Assembly (NCBI GenBank): GCA_034406715.1
Contig: CP137875.1
Location: forward strand, 434,001-498,000
From: Rhodotorula mucilaginosa
Lineage: Eukaryota > Basidiomycota > Microbotryomycetes > Sporidiobolales > Sporidiobolaceae
Reading direction: 5' to 3'
Length of the DNA stretch: 64,000 bases
Numbering within the stretch: the stretch's first letter is position 1; each line of letters opens with the position of its first letter. Made by a program: the position numbers and the translations under genes. The notes beneath the pieces are model-generated. The model saw only the letters and a list, made by a program, of their open reading frames with translations. It was not told the DNA's origin and did no database searches. This document shows positions 11,640-23,477 of the stretch, one piece after another.

Positions 11640-14600
11640 TCATGACCGAGTAGGGGTGTCGGATGCCGCGCCGCTGAGGGGTGTGTCGTCTGCGCCGCCG
11701 TTGGGTGCTGGCGATTCTGCCGACGACGAGGCTGCAGTCGGCGCGCTCGAGCTGCTCTTCTTCTGAGCGGACGAAGGCGGCCGGCCAGACTTGCGTCGCT
11801 CGAGGAGTTTCTTGGTCCATTCCTTGACGAACGATTTGACCTTGGCCTCCTTCTCCGGGGCGAGCGCATCGTACGAGTCGGTGGCGTACGACGGGCGCTT
11901 CTTCTCCTTCTCGACGAGGATCTCGCTCACCTGCGCAAGAGGAGCACGCAATATCAGCATCCATCACACGCTGGCAGCAGCAGGAAGTGAAGCCGCGGAC
12001 TCACCTCGCGAGCACGCTTTTTGAACGCCTCTGGCTCGAATTCTTTGCGGTACTTGCTCATGGTCGCGACGACCACGCCGCTGAAGAGGCTCATGACCTT
12101 CTTGTCCTTTTTCGCCCGCGCCGACTCCTCCTTCTCTTGCCTCTTGCGCTCCGCCTTCTCCTGACGTTCCGCTTCGAGCGCCGCCTTCTCGTCCGCGACC
12201 CGCTTCGCTTCGGCTTCGGCGGCTTCTCGGGCAGCACGTTCCGCTTGCGCGATGATCTCGTTCGCGTCGATGGGCGCCGCGGCTCGAGGCGCGACCGGAT
12301 CGGGTTTGCGCGCCGGTCGGGTCGGCGGATCCCATTGGACGGCGCCGGTGAACCGATTGACGAAGTAGGCGGCCTCGCGCGTTCGGTCCCAGTGAGCGTC
12401 CCATCCGTCGGGGACTCGGATCGTCTCGGCGACGTTGACCTGGAACTGCAACTCGGGTCGGCTCTCCTCCGGCTGCTGGACCTGGTCGTCCAGCCGGGCA
12501 CGCTTCGCCATCTGCTCAATGTCGAAATCGGAGACGCGCTTCCGCTCCGCAGGGTCATTCGCATCCTATGATGGGGCCACCTCGGCGTCAGACACAGCCA
12601 AGCGGAAGGTAAAAGATGCCTAAGAAGACTTACCAGAAGCGCTTTCGGAATGCGGTAACCAAGTTGGAGGTCTGCCCAGCTCTGCAGCAGCTCGTTCGCC
12701 AGCGTCTTGACCTTGTCGTCCTCGAGGCTCAGACATTTCTGCACATTCTCCTCGATCTTGGACGACTCGATCTTGTTCCGCGTTTGAAGTTTCCACCGGC
12801 TGAGAATTTCGAGATCCTGTGGTGCGGACGGGCGCAAGCTACACGTCAGGTTTACTGGTCCATCGGCGTCGGGGACCCATGCGCTCAAGACTCACGAGAG
12901 TAATGACGTGGATGTCTTTCTCGTACTCGCGCAGAATATTGTTCATGAGGTTGAGGCCGTGCAGACGGAGCAGGTTTCGCTGAACCTCCTCGTCCGTCGT
13001 CATCTGCATATTTAGCGGCGACAGCAAGCGGCCGTAAGCTCGTTGTCCAGTTGCACGCCATGAATCCAGATGATCTGGCACTGACCTGCACACGAGTGAG
13101 CAGCTTCTCGAGGATGCGCCGAGTTTGCAGAGCCTGCCGAATCGCCGACGAGACCTTGGGCACCTCCTCCAACCGGACAGGATGTAAAGTCGGCTGCGGG
13201 AAACGAAAGCAGTCATCAAGTCAGTCAGTGCGGGCGGGCGCAAACCAATGATATAGAAGTGGCGCGCAACTCACCGTAAAGTCCTCGTCGAGTTTCCTGC
13301 CCTTCTTCTTCTTGGACCCCTTGAGTCCGAGCGCCTCGACTTCCTCCGCGATACCGAGAGCTGGCGGAGGCATGCGCGAGAGTCAGCCAGTGCAATTTGA
13401 GGGGTAAAGTCTCCCACGAGAAGAGGAGGCATAGCGCACCATCGATGTAGAGGTCGTCCATGCCGCCGAGATCGGTTTGCGTCTTGCCTCCGATGTAGCC
13501 GACACAGTTCGGCTCGCCACAGTAACATTCCTGGGCGACGTGGCTGCAAGTCCAAAACAGAAGGCAGCATCCGCGCGCAGAGTGAGCACCCAAGACTGAC
13601 TGAGTCGCGCGGCTGCCACAGACGGCGGCTTCTTCGACTCACCCGTATCGGTCAACGTTGTAGTTGAAGGTCAACTCTTCGTCCTTCTTGATGTTGCGCT
13701 TCGTAAAGATTCCCATTCGCATCTTGCGACCGACCGTCCATTTCGCGACGTAGCAGTTCGGGTTGCAAGAGTGATTCAGGAAGCGGCCTTTACCACCCTT
13801 CTTGGTCGCATCGATGAACTGTTCACGAGGCACATCGTCAACATCAGCTCTTGCACCCGGCGAACGACAACACAAGCTAGAGTCTGGGACGCACCACCTC
13901 CTTGTCGAGAGCCATGAAGTAAAAGTGCTTGATGCCCTCGTTCGCATACTCCTTCATCTTGCGCGCGAACGGCGCCGGTCCGATCACTTCCCCAACATAC
14001 TCGTACACAAACGTCTCGCTGCAAGAGAGAAAATTCCCTTGCCGCGTCAGCTGACTGCTCGGTGGTGATCACACGCGCGCCTAGGGTTTGGACAACGCCG
14101 ACTCACGCTCGGATGTCGGCGCCGGCCCGGACACCAAAGCCCTTCTTTTCCGTCTTGACAATCTCGATCGGCGCGTATTGTCGTTTCTGGAACCTGTCGT
14201 GGGGCAGAGCAAATGGCGGTGAGCCCTGAGCCGAACTTCGCAGACAACAAATCCAAGTGGGTCGAGATCGACCGTGGAGAGTCGTGCCATTTTAGGCGAG
14301 AAGGAAAGGCACACCCCCTCACCTTTGGTTCTGACACCGCTTGCCGCAGCGACAATCGCCCTGGACGCACTCGATCTGCATGAGCCTGTTCATGCAATTC
14401 GAGTGCTCGCCACACGCTTGCTCCGTCAACGGCCAATCTGCGGTGCCGGGTAGGATCAGCGTTGTGAGACTTGGTGGGAGCGACGAGGAACGGGCCCAAG
14501 GGGTAGGGGAGGGCAGGCGGGGAGGAGAAACGGACCTGGGTTGTAGGTGCACTCGCAGCGAGAGGCGTCTTCGTCGTAGTAGGGCGTGTCACCGAGCGAT

Positions 14601-15422
14601 TTCGAAAAGTACTGCGAGAACTGGAGCTCCTCATAGGTGCGTGCGGCCTGTTGACGAGAATCGGTGTATCCCTTTAGAGTCAGTGACTCCCCTGCGATGT
14701 AACAGCCACACGTCGCGATCCCACACAAGGATGCGAGAAAGTGACGACAGGAACGGGTAGAAGGTACTGACCTCGTCTTCAGCCAGGGGCAAGTCGCCGA
14801 TAAACTGCGGCTCGCTCTGCTCCTCGACCTTCTTCTTCTTGCCCTTTCCCGTCGCTCTCGCACCACCACCACCTGTTGACGGCTTGACGTCTCCCTCCTC
14901 TTCTTCCCCTGAGGTTCCACCGACCAGCATAGGCGTCGACGAGCCCGATTTGACAGAGCCGTTTCCGTTCCCGTTCCCGTTGCCGTTCTTATGGTCGATG
15001 TCTCCGGCGCTGGTGCTTCGAGACTTGACGCTGCGCGGCGGCGACAACGCCGACCGTTCTGGATGATCCTGATCAATCTCGAGGACGGCTTTGCTCGTGC
15101 TCGCGAACGGGAACGGAGGCGGCAGGTCGTTGTGACCATCCGTCTGCATCCGGTCGTCGGCGTCGGCGGCGGCGGGGGCGATCGGCTCCACCTTGGTCGC
15201 GCGTTCGGACGCGCCGTCGTCGTCCATGCTCGGTGCAATCGAAGCGGACGCGGCGGTAAAAGTGGCGAGGTCTTCTACGGGTTCGGGTTTGGGTTGTTTC
15301 GCCTCGATCGAGTCGCCGTGATGCGGAGGCAGCGCGGTCGCGGAAGAAGAAGAAGCGTCCGAGTCTGGATCTGCCTTGACCGAGCTGGTGGTGGCGGGAG
15401 CGTTCAGAGGGTCGATAGACAT
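11640..15422 (-). CDS. SET2: Histone H3 lysine-36 methyltransferase Set2
   Basis: Nuclear enzyme that methylates H3K36 while bound to elongating RNA polymerase II. Domains in order: a low-complexity acidic N-terminus; AWS ([16 protein letters not shown], then [13 protein letters not shown]); SET ([55 protein letters not shown]); post-SET ([15 protein letters not shown]). Next come a helical middle region ([19 protein letters not shown] type), a WW domain ([20 protein letters not shown]) and a charged coiled coil. The C-terminal SRI domain ([20 protein letters not shown], then [18 protein letters not shown]) binds the polymerase II tail. I use the ATG at 15422 ([14 protein letters not shown]). 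Exon-like sequence lies further upstream, so the 5' end may be longer. Ten or so introns. Confidence 0.95.
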
Positions 15423-16146
15423 GGCCGAGTCTGCGGTCGGTGTGGGCAGTGCTCTAGAGGGCCATACGGGGCAGGTGTGAAAAGGACGCGTCCAAGTCAG
15501 CGGGGCGGAGTCGGGGCACTCGGTGTTTCGGCGCAGAGCCCAGACACTCACGGAGTCGGTTCCGTGATCAGAGTACGCTCTAGTGCCTTGCTGGAAGCGA
15601 CTGCTCAGGGTGCGCAGGAACTACGAGAGTCAGTAGTGGAGACGGTTGGATGGGGCGCTGTCTCGCTCGTTTCTCGATGAGCAACGCACCTGCGGGGTTT
15701 TCGAGCGGCTGTGCGGCTTCAGTAGACGTGCACGAGTGAGAGTGAGGTGCAGTTGGCTGTCCGGGCATGAGTTGTCCCTCTGCGAGACGGCTGTTGGCGG
15801 GACGGCGCGAGGTTGCGGATGGTTCGGCGTCGACCTGAGCGGGTGACTGCGGAGTCGGATACGATGCAAGGTCTCGTAGGTGGCCACCTGTCATGCGAAC
15901 GAAACTCGGGGCACAGCCGCAGCGGTTGAATTGACCAGCAGCAAGGCGGCTGAGACGACGACAAAGGTCGGGTCAACACGAGAGGGGCGGGTCGGAGGAG
16001 ATTGGCGGGTCAATAGACACTCTGGGACTGCCTTTTTGCGCGGGACTGTGACCCGCGTGTTCCTTTAGACGCGTGCCCGTCTGCTCCGAGTGAAACCAAC
16101 TTGAGAAATTTCGCAAAATCCCTCAGCCTCTTGCATCTCACGGACC
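15423..16146. other. Divergent region SET2 / RPA49, with possible upstream exons on the minus strand
   Basis: This is 724 bases between two outward-facing genes. On the minus strand, about 15585-15653 reads as a clean exon (FLRTLSSRFQQGTRAYSDHG) between a CGTAG acceptor and a GTGAGT donor. A preceding open stretch starts at an ATG near 15885 (MATYETLHRIRLRSHPL) and ends at a GTGCGT donor in matching phase. I could not join this to the SET2 frame. It could be a 5' leader, an alternative SET2 start or a small separate gene. Confidence 0.35.
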
Positions 16147-17778
16147 ATGGCCGACAGCAAGAGCAGGAAGCGCCAGAAGGGTCTCCAGGGCCAGGCTATC
16201 GACCTCGCAGTCCACCAGCCCCAGCAGGGCGAACTGCAACCCGCTCTCGGTCCGTTCTTCTCTTTCTGCGCACGCTCAACTGCAGCCGCTTCCAGACCGA
16301 GTCTCCGCGAGCTGACCTGGCGCCATGGACTGCCGGGGATGCGACGAACAGCTCTGTACACCTCGGCGAGACCCCCAGCCAAGACCCCCTACTCGCTCTA
16401 CACGCGAGGCGGAGACGCCCCGTCCGCTTCCACTTCTTCCGTCCTCGCGGCCGAAACCGACGCCATCGAGTACAATAGCCGGAACCAGCTCGGACTGGAC
16501 CGCGACGGGGAAGAGGCTGGTCATGCAGTCCAGTGCGTACTCACCCTTGATCGTCGGGAGCGAGGGTCGACTTGCAACTGACTCTCTCTCTCGCCTGCTT
16601 GCCACAGGTACATGATCGGCGTCCGGAATCCTCGCACCGACACCCTGACCCTCCATGCCGCCCCTCTGCACACCCTCACTCCCTCCATCAAGGCCTTCAA
16701 GCGCCTCGCGGGCGATTCCTCGGCGTCCGAAACCGCCCTCATCATGCAGCAACGCGCCGCCCTCGGTTCCACCTTTGGCACCAAAAAGGCCATCAAGCAC
16801 CTCCGCGCCCAGGAACGCAACAAGCTCAACGAGACGTCGTTCGGAGTCGGCGGCCACGTCGCCGGGTTGCAGACCCACTTGACTCGGTCGATCGAAGCCG
16901 CTTCGAGCAACTTGCCGACCCTCGCCGACGTCGAACAGACCGCGAACGAGAGTCGCCCGATCCCGCCGTTCGACATCAAGGCCGACAAACCGAGCAAAGT
17001 GTACGACTTTGACGCCGTCGTCTCGCGCGCCGAACTGAACGCGATCGACCTCGCGCCCTTTATCGCCGCCGCCGATTTCAAAGAGCGTCGTCAACTCCTC
17101 GCGTACCGCCGGTCCGACTTTGTCGCCGCCAAGATGAAACAGATCTTGCCCGCCCGTGCCTCGGCCGAGGGGCAAGTCCCGAACCCGAGTCAGAACGACC
17201 GCCTCCGCCTCAAACTCGTCATCTACCTCGCGTACTTGCTCCAGTTCCGTCAAGCCGCCCGAGCAGGTCAACTCATCGACCGGTCCAAACTCGTCGAGAA
17301 GCTCGGGAACCCTCCCGCCGTCATCCTCGATTCGCTCCTCGAGCGGTACGCCGAACCGGTCAAGGGAACCGACGCTCGCAAGGTCACCTCGGTCATGGAG
17401 CTCAAGTTGCTCGCGTACCTCCTCGTCATCGTGTTGCGAGTCGACGGGTGGAGCACCGACGTGACCACCATGGCGGACGACCTCGGCATGGGCAGTCGCA
17501 AGTGAGTAGTGCACTCTTTTTTCGCTGTCGCTTTTTCGTCTCGTGCCCGTTTCGAACACATTTGGGGGGTGTGGGACTGATCGCGTCTACTCTACAGGGT
17601 GCAAGAATTGTTCCGCTCGCTCGGTTGCGTCCTCGTCGCTCCGTCGGCAGAAGATCGCGAAAAGCTCGTCGCGACCGGTCGGGCCGCCACGGCCGCCGAA
17701 GCGGCCAAGAGCAAAAAGGCAAAGCTCAAGGTCCCTCTGGAGTTCCCCAAGGAGCGCAAGATGAAGGCGAAGCGATAG
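16147..17778 (+). CDS. RPA49: DNA-directed RNA polymerase I subunit A49
   Basis: A49 pairs with A34.5 as a built-in initiation and elongation factor of RNA polymerase I in the nucleolus. The product starts MADSKSRKRQKGLQG and contains PPAKTPYSLYTRG, the N-terminal dimerisation barrel. After an intron with a CAG acceptor at 16609, it continues YMIGVRNPRTDTLTLHAAPL. The characteristic ALGSTFGTKKAIKHLRAQER follows, then a winged-helix C-terminal half (RLKLVIYLAYLLQFRQAARA, MADDLGMGSRK-VQELFRSL). It ends in a basic tail, PKERKMKAKR. There is a second intron near 17505-17597. A 36-bp segment after residue ~35 has GT..AG ends and a length divisible by three, but I treat it as coding. Length and domain order fit the family. 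Confidence 0.93.
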
Positions 17779-18016
17779 TCGGGGGATGGGGATGCCTTTT
17801 GTGTACCTCCGCTTCTCTTTTTTCATCGTTCTTTTTTTTTGCAAGCTGGCCGTTGTCGCTGCACACACCTATCGTCTCCCGCAGACCCGTGGCGAGAGAG
17901 ATCCCGGACCATGTTCACTCTCCTCGAACTGGAAACGGGCGATGAGAGTCCGGATAAAGAACAACAGTTTACAAAGTGTCCGTGCAGTCACCGCGACTCG
18001 CGCCCGCGCGCCTCCT
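17779..18016. other. Short convergent intergenic region
   Basis: 3' flanks of RPA49 (+) and the UNC93-like gene (-). The T-rich runs at 17816-17840 are plausible 3'-end signals. No gene was seen. Confidence 0.5.
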
Positions 18017-19927
18017 TCACTCGAGGCGTTCGTCCTTCTTGTCGGCGCTCGAGACACTGGCCAAGTCGAGCTTCATGTTGGTGCCCTCGACCACCGCTTC
18101 GCTCTCCTCCTCCTCCGTTCCTGTAAGAGATGAGAAATGAGCACACACACAAGCTGCGCCTCCTCTACCACACGCGACACACGCCGCGATGGCATGAGGA
18201 GCGAAACGAAACGTCGCACGCACCTCTTCGAAGCCGGAACGCCACCACCGGCGCCGCAAACACCAACCCCGCGACTCCGACGGCCCAAGTCGCCGCGAGC
18301 TCGTTCATGTAGCTCGTTCCGCCCGAATCCATCGCGAACGCGCTCGCCGCGCCGGCGGATTGCACGCCCTTGTAGATGCCGACTAAGCGGGCCAGTTGGG
18401 CCGGGTTCGACGAGATGGCGCCCATCAACCAGTCTGCGCACACGCCGAGCGAGGGAGGTCAGCCACCCGGGTTTTCGGAGTGTTCGCCGAAAGCTAGCCT
18501 CACATGCCCAGTTTTGCGTGACGGCATCGAGGATACCTTGAAAGACGTAAAGGGCTCCGTATCCAGCATAGCGAGACTCCTTCAGGTCGATTCGCTGGAA
18601 GTTGTCGTCCCGGTGGAAACCTCTGTACAGCACATTGCAAAATGAGCACGGCGAACCCGCTTGCGAATTTGAGTTCCTCAGCTCACCGCTGTACGTGGTA
18701 AGAGGCGCCCCAGACTGCCATGTGCAGAGCAAGCAAGAAGAGGAGCGATCCCCAAGCTCGACGAACCCGGCTGAACCGCTTCAAATCGACGAGGACGCCA
18801 AAAATCGCGGCGCCGACCATCTGGAACAACCAGAACAGGAGCGAGTTGAGAGCGCGAGTGCGGAGAGTGAAGAGGTGGCCGTTGTAGGTCGATTGCTCGT
18901 AGGTGTAGGTAAAGTTGGACGAGAAGAAGAGCGGTAGCAAGCCGATCAGGATCTTTTCCGTCTTGATGAGGTGCCACATGCCCTCGACTTCTTTGCGCCA
19001 AGTCGGGTGTACGGGCGGCACGACGCGAGTCCCGTCTGTGCGGACGATCGTTGCCGGGTTTGCCTGTCGCCGGAGCGCGATGATGAGCGCGCGGCCCTTC
19101 CCTCCTGCGCTCGCTGTAAGAGCACGTGCGACTCACCAGTAGAGCCGGGAGAAAAGTCCCGCACGCGGCGATACAGAGCAAAGCGATATAAACGCTGTTG
19201 GAAACCGAATTCGTCGTCGAGTCCCACGAGATGCCAAGTTCGACGGCGGCGCCGAGAACCCCGCCCAAGTTGAACAGCACCCAGAAGATGCCAAAGTATC
19301 GTCCCTTGGACCCTTCAGAGGCGTAGGCGAGTGTCAGACTCCCTTGCGAGGTCCACAAGAGGGCCGCGCAGCAGCCGAGAATCGCGCCGCTCGCCACCAC
19401 GAAACCCGAGTTGCCGTTGATGTTGTAAGAGAGCAAGGAGCCCATATATACTGTGCGGTGGGGCAATCTGGCGTCAGGGAAAGGCGTCCGGACAATCTCC
19501 GGGGCTGTTATCCGTGAAGTGAACTCACGAGAGTATCCGGACGCTCCGATTGCGAAGGCGGTTCGGTAACCGATTCGGTTCACGATTCCGCCGGCTGCGA
19601 CACCAAAGACGGCGAACGTGCAGTATAGGGCAATGTTGGCATCGTTGGCGGCTTTCGGGTCGAGCTGCCCTCTGCAGAGAATGAGGCCAGTTCAGCTGAT
19701 CGTTGTGATAAGTTGCGCCCCGGCCCAGCATACGCCGCATCGGAGAAAAGGGCGTACCCTCCGCCCATTCCTGAATTCGCATTGAAGATGCCCGGGGTGC
19801 AAAAGCAGATGAACGAGATGATGATGACCTGGACGAGCGGACTCGCCAGCTTGCGGGCGAGCGGACCGCGTGGCGGAAGTGGCGGAAGCTCCTCCGACTT
19901 CACAGCATCGTCGGCAGTTGGTCCCAT
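18017..19927 (-). CDS. UNC93-like / major-facilitator-fold membrane protein
   Basis: Polytopic membrane protein of the fungal UNC93-like family; its substrate or role is not known. The start at 19925-19927 gives MGPTADDAVKSEELPPLPPR. The first membrane segment follows, VQVIIISFICFCTPGIFNAN, with SGMGGG just after it; this is the family's hallmark. Later segments are GFVVASGAILGCCAALLWTS, YFGIFWVLFNLGGVLGAAVE and SVYIALLCIAACGTFLPALL. After them come MWHLIKTEKILIGLLPLFFS, LNSLLFWLFQMVGAAIFGVL and ELAATWAVGVAGLVFAAPVV. The C-terminus is acidic and lysine-rich and ends KKDERLE. At least six introns. About 11-12 membrane spans are expected. Confidence 0.9.
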
Positions 19928-20306
19928 TCCGGAGCGGCTGGGATCGCTTTGTAGGATGGCGACTGAGGGGAGAGAAAGGAAGCAGGCGTACGGAACCCAC
20001 GCTGCAACCGAGATAAGGCTGCGAGCCCCACCTCAATTTTAGCGCAAATCGCCAAGTCGCGTGAGCGGCGCGAAGAAGGGTCGAACTCGTGGCAAGGTCA
20101 ACGTGCATACTAAACGCCAGCAAAGACAGCTTCTGAGCGCCTCATATCGTCGGCCAGCTTTGGCCTCCCCTGCAGCGGCTGCGGCGAGACGAGCGAGCGC
20201 CCGCACCTCTTCGGATCCATCTTCATCAGTCGCAGGAGAGCAAGGTCGGCGACGACAAGCACTGGAGCCTCATCGGAGTGGCAGGCAGGTGGACTAGCGC
20301 TGTTCG
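19928..20306. other. Divergent intergenic region (UNC93-like / GlcNAc-kinase-like)
   Basis: 379 bases between two outward-facing start codons. Nothing else was recognised. Confidence 0.5.
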
Positions 20307-21651
20307 ATGCCGTCCGCGAGCTTGCCGGAATGGTTCCTGTGTGTCGACGCTGGAGGGACGTCTTGCAAAGTCGCCGTCGCCTCGTCGCTCGACCACGGCA
20401 CCGTCTGGACGGCAATCGGCGGCCCTTGCAACGTGTACGCTCCGTCGAATTCCTAGGCACTCGCGTCACAGAGCTGATTGACCCCGGATGAACAGGAAAG
20501 CTGTCGGTCCGAAGGGAGCCATGGCAATCATTCTCGCCGCAGCTCGACAAGCCCTCTCGAAAATCCCCGAACTCGATTTTCCGGCGGACGCATCGCCGCC
20601 GCCGCCCTTGCCGGCGAGGTTCTTCAGCAGAGTTTGGCTAGGGCTCGCAGGAGTCCTGCATCCGCGAGACATCGATGACATCGCTCCTCATGCGCAAGAG
20701 GCGTTCGGAATCGCCGGCGGCGATCCAGCCTTGAGGATTTCGAACGGTGCGTCCGGCTAACCATCATTCTTTGGGCGTAAGAGAAGTGGACGCTGATGCT
20801 CGCCGGCTTTGCAGACGGGTTCCTGTTGGCGGCGCCATCTTTAGCTATGGATCACATCGACTCGACGATCGCGCTCGTCGCAGGAACAGGCTCGGTCAAT
20901 CTTGGTGAGCGTTCGTGTTGACTCGTCCCGTATCTGTGCGCCGCTTACACACTGCGTTCGTCATCAGTGTTCCGTAAAGTCGCGGGCGAGATTCAGTTGA
21001 GCGGAATGAGTGGTGGTTGGGGCTATTTGTAAGTGACGGCGTACTCCGTACTTGTCGACTCCCAAGTTGCACCATGCTAACGATCCCTCAGCCAGGCTTG
21101 GTGACGAAGGCTCCGCCTTTGCTGTTGGCCGTCTGGCAATGCGTCGCCTCCTGACCGATTACGACGCAAGAACTACGATCTCCTTGCGGGATCAGGGTCG
21201 TCATGATCCGCCACCACTGCTGCCCTTCTATGCTGCACTGTTGACAGCGCTCAAAGTGCCGGACGCGGCGACCATGGTGGACAAGACCTACTCGGATTCC
21301 GACGAGCTCGAACGTAAACTCTGGATCGCCAGCGGCTCGCAGACCGTCTACGACTTTGCCTTTGACCGCATTCTCGACGTCGACGAGGCGAGTCGCTCCA
21401 CTGCCATGGATATCGTGCGAGAAGCCGTCCTTCCAATCGTCGAAACCGTGATCTCGCTCATCGGGAACGGCAGCAAGATCGACCCGCAACGAACGCTCCT
21501 CTCTCTCGGAGGCGGCATGTGGTCCGCCGAAGGCTATCGGCGTCTCTTGTTGGATGGATTGCGAGCGCGGGGGACAGAGTTCGCGGAGGTGCGATTTGTA
21601 GCGAGCGCGGCAGAGGAGGGGGCGAGAGCGTTACGTGCGCAGGCCGCATGA
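20307..21651 (+). CDS. N-acetylglucosamine kinase family ATPase (BadF/BadG/BcrA/BcrD type)
   Basis: Sugar kinase of the actin-like ATPase fold. The best match is N-acetylglucosamine kinase, which makes GlcNAc-6-phosphate from free GlcNAc in the cytosol. The start MPSASLPEWFLCVDAGGTSC carries the phosphate-1 loop DAGGT. After splicing come IGGPCNV-KAVGPKGAMAII, ALVAGTGSVN (phosphate-2) and MSGGWGYL-LGDEGSAFAVG, the last being the GlcNAc-kinase signature. Near the C-terminus, LLSLGGGMWSAEGYRR forms the adenosine loop. About four introns (near 20425, 20750, 20905 and 21030). The ATG at 20307 precedes the DxGGT loop by only 12 residues, as usual. Substrate choice is inferred from the family. Confidence 0.87.
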
Positions 21652-21842
21652 ATGTCACAGACACTGAAACGTGTACTCCCTGCAAACCTGATGTATGTCT
21701 CATTGCGAGCACAGGAGAGCGGTCAGACACCGTATAAATAGCCATTCAGCCGCAAGTGGACTAATACAACGACAAAGCGGGTCCTTGCTCGATACTTCTA
21801 TGTACAGCTACAGTCATTCACGGCTCCCCCAGGCTTCTCTGC

Positions 21843-23299
21843 CTAGCGGCCCAGCGCGGACATTCCGACGTCTTCCCGCTTGATCGGCGTGACCTTGAAG
21901 TGCGGCGACGTGATTTCCTCTCGCGCCGGCGGAAGAACGGCCTCGATCGGATACTCGGCGAAGGCAATCTCGGCCGATTTGAGGGGTGACTGTCCGCTAC
22001 TGAGTAGTCCAATGTCACGCTTGAGGTCTTTCCAGATCTCGATTTTATCGACAAGCTGCAGGTGTCGCGCAAGTCAGCGCTCGGTTTCTCTCTGTGAAGA
22101 AGGACGTGCTCGTCCTGGCCCCACCTGGTACTCCACCACGCGAGCACTCGAAGAGGGAAGACACCAGATGTACGTGGTTTGACGCCGGCCGTCTTTCGTG
22201 TCCTCGGGCGGATAGGTGATCACGGCCGGTTGCAGTCCGATTTTGACTTTGGGCATTGCCGGGCGTCGCTTCTTGCTCGGGCTCGACGATGCTGACTGCT
22301 CGGTGTCTCGAAATGGCAAGTTGTGAAGATGTCGGAGGACGATTTCGCAGATCTTCATACCGACAAAGGCCAACACCCTGCGCAAAGACGACCAGTCAGT
22401 CACATTGACCCGAGATCGCGCGCTCTCGGGGCAGACTTGCCGTGGCCGATACCGCGCGACTTTTTCCAACAGCAGAGGAACGCGTTCGCGCATCTCCTCC
22501 GTGGAGATCTCGCTCATCTGCCCGAGTCCAGATAGTCAGAACTCGGTAGTCAACTTTGGGCAGGCATGGCTGACGCGCCTCTGCAGATGGACGCTGAACC
22601 AGGTTGGTAGATCCGACACCGACAGAGGGCAACGTCGGTCCTTGCGACGGATGGAGCAGGCCGTCCGTAAAGCCGGCGCCTGCGAGGCACTTCCAGAAGT
22701 GATTGGTCGGGCTCGCATCTTTGAGAAGAAGTGCAGTTGAGCAGTCAATATCGCTGCTGGGTCCAACCGATTCGTGGGAGCTTACAGTGCAAGCGCATTT
22801 GCGCGCTCTTGACTCCGGGGTTAATGCCACATAGGAGGACGTCCAAGCCTTCCTCGAGGTAATCGGGTAAAGGATCGTCTCCCAATTCGGCGTACTGAGA
22901 GGGGTCGGCGTAAGGCCGAGCCGGCCGCTTCTTCTTCTTTGTCGGCGTAGTGGCTGCATCTGCGAGGTCCGCTTCGGCGTCTTCGGCGGATCTGCGTTTG
23001 AAGTGCGGACTGGAGGTCCCATTTGAGCGACGAGGCGGCGTAGCCGTGGAACGCGGCGGCGGCGGCGGCGCAGACGGACTCTGTGGGAGCCCCACCGAGG
23101 TGCAAGCTATTTCTGTCGATCTACCTTCCTTCGGCACGAGGCCTGGCGCCGTCAAGGGTGAGCGCAACGCAGGAGCAGGCGATGTTCGGGCCGAGGTGGG
23201 GGTCCGAGACGTAGAGCGACGAAACCGATCTAGGTGAGCGGCAAAGGCAGGCGTGGGAGCTACCGGAGAAGGCTCAGAGCTCGGGAGACCGCCGGTCAT
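21843..23299 (-). CDS. G/T(U)-mismatch DNA glycosylase, Mug/TDG family (copy 1)
   Basis: Removes thymine or uracil from mispairs in nuclear base-excision repair. The start MTGGLPSSEPSPVAPTPAFA (23297-23299) leads into a disordered basic N-terminus with KRR and KKKKRP clusters, likely nuclear localisation. The catalytic domain begins YLEEGLDVLLCGINPGVKSA; the Asn of GINPG is the catalytic residue. It continues NHFWKCLAGAGFTDGLLHP, VGSTNLVQRPSAE and RERVPLLLEKVARYRPR-VL. It ends with TYIWCLPSSSARVVEYQ and a C-terminal extension to MSALGR. About five introns. It lies in tandem with a paralogue immediately upstream on the same strand. The protein is longer than bacterial Mug, like fungal and animal TDG. 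Confidence 0.92.
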
Positions 23300-23477
23300 T
23301 GGCAGCGGCTCGCTGGCGAGTTTGGGAAGGGGATGAAAGACGACGAGGGGAGAAAACGCTGGCAAGCTTTCTCGCGGGTTCGTGACAATCGCCCGTGCCG
23401 CTTACGCGGACCAAGGTTCCGAGAGCGTGGGACAAATTGCGTGGTATGCAAGACTGCGAATCTGTGGAACGAGGTGT

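Noticed and set aside
16247-16282. 36-bp GT..AG segment in RPA49 as an intron
   Set aside because: It is shorter than other introns here, has no branch sequence, and its removal or retention both keep the frame.
16276-17559. 427-codon open frame on the minus strand
   Set aside because: It lies wholly antisense to RPA49. GC-rich codon bias leaves the complementary frame open, and it has no recognisable motifs.
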